DNA from: Capnocytophaga felis
GTDB taxonomy: Bacteria; Bacteroidota; Bacteroidia; Flavobacteriales; Flavobacteriaceae
DNA length: 64,000 bases
Reading direction: 5' to 3'
Assembly (NCBI RefSeq): GCF_009684755.1
Contig: NZ_BLBC01000011.1
Coordinates: 112,635 to 176,634 of the forward strand
The notes under the pieces were generated by a model. That model made no database searches. It was given only the letters and a program-made list of their open reading frames with translations, and was not told the origin of the DNA. Every line of letters starts with the position of its first letter. Position 1 is the first letter of the stretch. Made by a program: the position numbers and the translations under genes. Shown piece after piece: positions 62,004 to 64,000 of this stretch.

Positions 62004-62733
62004 TTTTTAGTTCTTCTTTGAGGATTTTTTGCAATTCCAGCCAAGCATCTATAAGCATAAATTCCAATGTTTTGTTGTCTTTCGCTCTGATTACTTCGTG
62101 AAACTGAGGTCTTTCCATTACATAGTACGCCAAAGCATCAACTTCTTCTTGAGAGATTTTGAGTTCTTTCTTCAAAAAATAACTCATTTTTTCAGAAATA
62201 TAGGTTGCAACAGCCATATTCCGTTCATTTTCCAACTCTTTTTTTATTTGCTTCGTTCTTCCTGTTATGGCGTTAATGAGAGCACCCACATCTAATCCCC
62301 CACTAAAAACTCTGGTATTACTATAAACTTTTTTCTCTGCGTATGTTCTTTCTATAGGTGTATGTTGCAAAATTCCAAGTTCTTGAGCCGTAATATTTTT
62401 ATACTTCGTTACTTGAACTTCCTCTAACTCATTGATATGCTCCTTCATTTGTATCACTATTCCAGCAAATTGAAAATCTGCCTTTACAATATTTCTGAAA
62501 ACCGTTTGCATACTAACGTGCGTCAATTGTAAAGTATTTCCTGCAACTGCCTTTATTGAAAAATAGCCTTTTTCATCAGTGGTGGAGAACAATTCGGTAT
62601 GAAGATTTTGCACGTGAACACCTGCTATAGGGATTGTATCATTCATCACACGTCCACGTACAACTTCTTCATTTTGAGCAAAAAGCTGTCCTAAAAATAG
62701 TAAAAAAATAAATGTTACACCAGCTTTTTTCAT
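61990..62733 (-). CDS. Carboxypeptidase-regulatory-like domain protein (first copy)
   Basis: 247 residues. Signal peptide (GVTFIFLLFLGQLFAQ), beta domain with VRGRVMNDTIPIAGVHVQNL, and helical end with ALAYYVMERPQFHEVIRAKD. Its end overlaps the next copy by 14 bp. Identity between the copies looks about half by eye. They may be redundant or specialised pair members. It follows prfB by 9 bp. Confidence 0.75.
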   Translation of the reverse strand: MKKAGVTFIFLLFLGQLFAQNEEVVRGRVMNDTIPIAGVHVQNLHTELFSTTDEKGYFSIKAVAGNTLQLTHVSMQTVFRNIVKADFQFAGIVIQMKEHINELEEVQVTKYKNITAQELGILQHTPIERTYAEKKVYSNTRVFSGGLDVGALINAITGRTKQIKKELENERNMAVATYISEKMSYFLKKELKISQEEVDALAYYVMERPQFHEVIRAKDNKTLEFMLIDAWLELQKILKEELKNEGK

Positions 62734-62742
62734 TCGTTGGAT

Positions 62743-63844
62743 CTAATTTTCAGTTTCTGACTGTCCCATTAACATCAAATAAGCCTTTAAAAATTGGTCA
62801 ATTTCGCCATTCATTACGCTATCCACATCAGTAGATTCACACCCTGTACGAACGTCTTTTACCAATTTGTACGGATGCATTACATAATTACGAATCTGGG
62901 AACCCCACTCAATTTTCATTTTTCCGGCTTCAATTTCGTCTCGTTTCGCTTGACGTTTCTTCAACTCAATTTCATAAAGTTGTGATTTTAAAAGCTGTAA
63001 AGCTTTATTTTTATTATCAAGCTGACTTCGAGTTTCAGAATTTTCAATAATGATTCCTGTTGGATGATGGCGAAGACGCACTGCTGTTTCTACCTTGTTA
63101 ACATTCTGACCACCTGCTCCACTTGAACGCATTGTTTCAAAAGTAATATCAGAAGGATTTATTTCAATTTCAATAGTGTCATCTGCCAATGGATAAACGT
63201 AAACTGAAACAAAAGATGTATGTCGTTTCGCATTACTATCAAAGGGTGAAATCCGAACCAAACGATGGACTCCATTCTCTCCCTTCAAATACCCGAAAGC
63301 ATATTCTCCCTCAATCTCAATAGTTACCGTCTTTACTCCCGCAACATCTCCTTCTTGAAAATTTAAAGTTTTTATGCTGTATCTTTGATTATTACACCAC
63401 ATTGTGTACATCCTAAGCAACATCGAAGCCCAATCACAGCTTTCTGTTCCTCCGGCGCCTGCAGTAATTTGTAATACAGCACTCATACTATCTCCTTCTT
63501 CGGAAAGCATATTTCTAAATTCCAGATTTTCTATACTTTGCAAAGCCTTCTCATACTGTTCATCTACTTCCTCAGTAGAGACAGCTCCTTCTTTATGAAA
63601 TTCTAATAAAACCTCCAAATCAGAAGTTAAAACCTCTGAAACCTCATAATCTTCAACCCATTTCTTTTTAGCTCTGAGTTCCTTCATTACCTTTTCAGCC
63701 TCTCTTGGATTATCCCAAAAATCAGGTGCAAAAGTTTTTTCTTCTTCATTTGTGATTTCGATACGTTTGGCATCTACGTCAAAGATACCTCCTTAACGCA
63801 CCCAGGCGATTCACTAAGTCCTTAACTTGTTCATTGTTTATCAT
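62743..63844 (-). CDS. prfB: Peptide chain release factor 2, programmed +1 frameshift
   Basis: Begins at ATG 63842-63844 ([20 protein letters not shown]) and meets an in-frame TGA after 21 codons at 63779-63781. The site reads AGGAGGTATCTTTGAC, the classic internal SD-like sequence plus CTT TGA C, so +1 slippage continues in the second frame to 62743, total about 366 residues. Later motifs: release-factor anticodon SPF in [12 protein letters not shown] in [20 protein letters not shown]. Recognises UGA and UAA; the shift provides autoregulation. Family knowledge is firm. Confidence 0.97.
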
Positions 63845-64000
63845 ATCAATTTTCAATTTAAAAGGCAAATATAATTTTTAGGAATTAAGAATGCAAATTA
63901 TATATAGGGAAAATGAAGCTAATTGAAGATATGATTATCCTTTGTAGAATATAATTTTTTTGCTTTTCTAAGTATTTATAAAAAAACTTCATATTTCTAT
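63845..64000. other. AT-rich upstream region of prfB
   Basis: About 150 bp of AT-rich sequence with no convincing gene, terminator or clear -7 box in the readable part. Confidence 0.3.

Overview
The window looks like a chromosomal segment of a flavobacterium, most likely Capnocytophaga or a close relative. This is an inference from AT-rich DNA, promoters with the Bacteroidetes -7 box TAnnTTTG, weak Shine-Dalgarno signals, a 950-residue CarB, and a thi operon in Bacteroidetes order. No rRNA, ordinary tRNA or CRISPR array was seen.

Layout. (1) Positions 1-6,704, minus strand: a thiamine operon read as TPP riboswitch, thiS, thiC, a ThiE/TenI paralogue, thiD, thiE, thiG, thiH and a thiF-like gene cut by the window edge. 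(2) 6.9-12.0 kb: accessory DNA. It holds a lipoprotein, a membrane/coiled-coil gene lying between a Crp-type regulator and a duplicated scrap of that regulator's 3' end, a CDF metal exporter, a SUKH-type immunity gene among remnants of an Rhs-type toxin, and one unrecognised gene. (3) About 12-45 kb: a nearly complete Mu-like transposable prophage. Its left part has an S24 repressor, an operator/early promoter, a Ner-sized regulator, a MuA-like transposase, a MuB-like ATPase and about twenty small early genes. Next comes a minus-strand block (23.5-33.9 kb) with a tail-end protein, a giant tail/hub protein, a small tail protein, tape measure and both terminase subunits. Then a plus-strand block (34.2-43.9 kb) has protease/scaffold, capsid, amidase and lysis-type membrane proteins, tail-tube-like protein, tail chaperone with a -1 frame extension, gp36-like, portal, gpF-like and gpG-like proteins, and an HExxH protein. 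A Dam-type methylase follows. The exact prophage ends are unresolved, but inverted families of GTACATTT-type sites occur at both ends. (4) 45-64 kb: host genes. These include a frameshifted Crp regulator, DinB protein, YeiH-type permease, MerR, SDR, HxlR with a divergent nitroreductase, a frameshifted RBBP9-like hydrolase, a non-coding 21-bp tandem array, an HNH nuclease, carB, rpmH, a YiiX-like protease, a DUF4878-type lipoprotein, YaaA, a phosphohexomutase, two tandem carboxypeptidase-regulatory-like proteins and prfB with its +1 frameshift.

The strongest unexpected signal is at 41,248-41,293. The end of the portal gene carries a canonical -1 slippery heptamer in the correct register, a 6-nt spacer and a 12-bp stem-loop. 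The -1 frame runs without a stop into the gpF-like gene, which has no upstream ATG. The phage may therefore make a portal-gpF fusion by programmed frameshifting. Other signals worth checking are a candidate minus-strand small RNA between the gpF-like and gpG-like genes, a tRNA T-arm-like hairpin in the early region, a mutually exclusive hairpin system before the methylase, and palindromic spacer sequences between most structural genes, one of which recurs at host carB.
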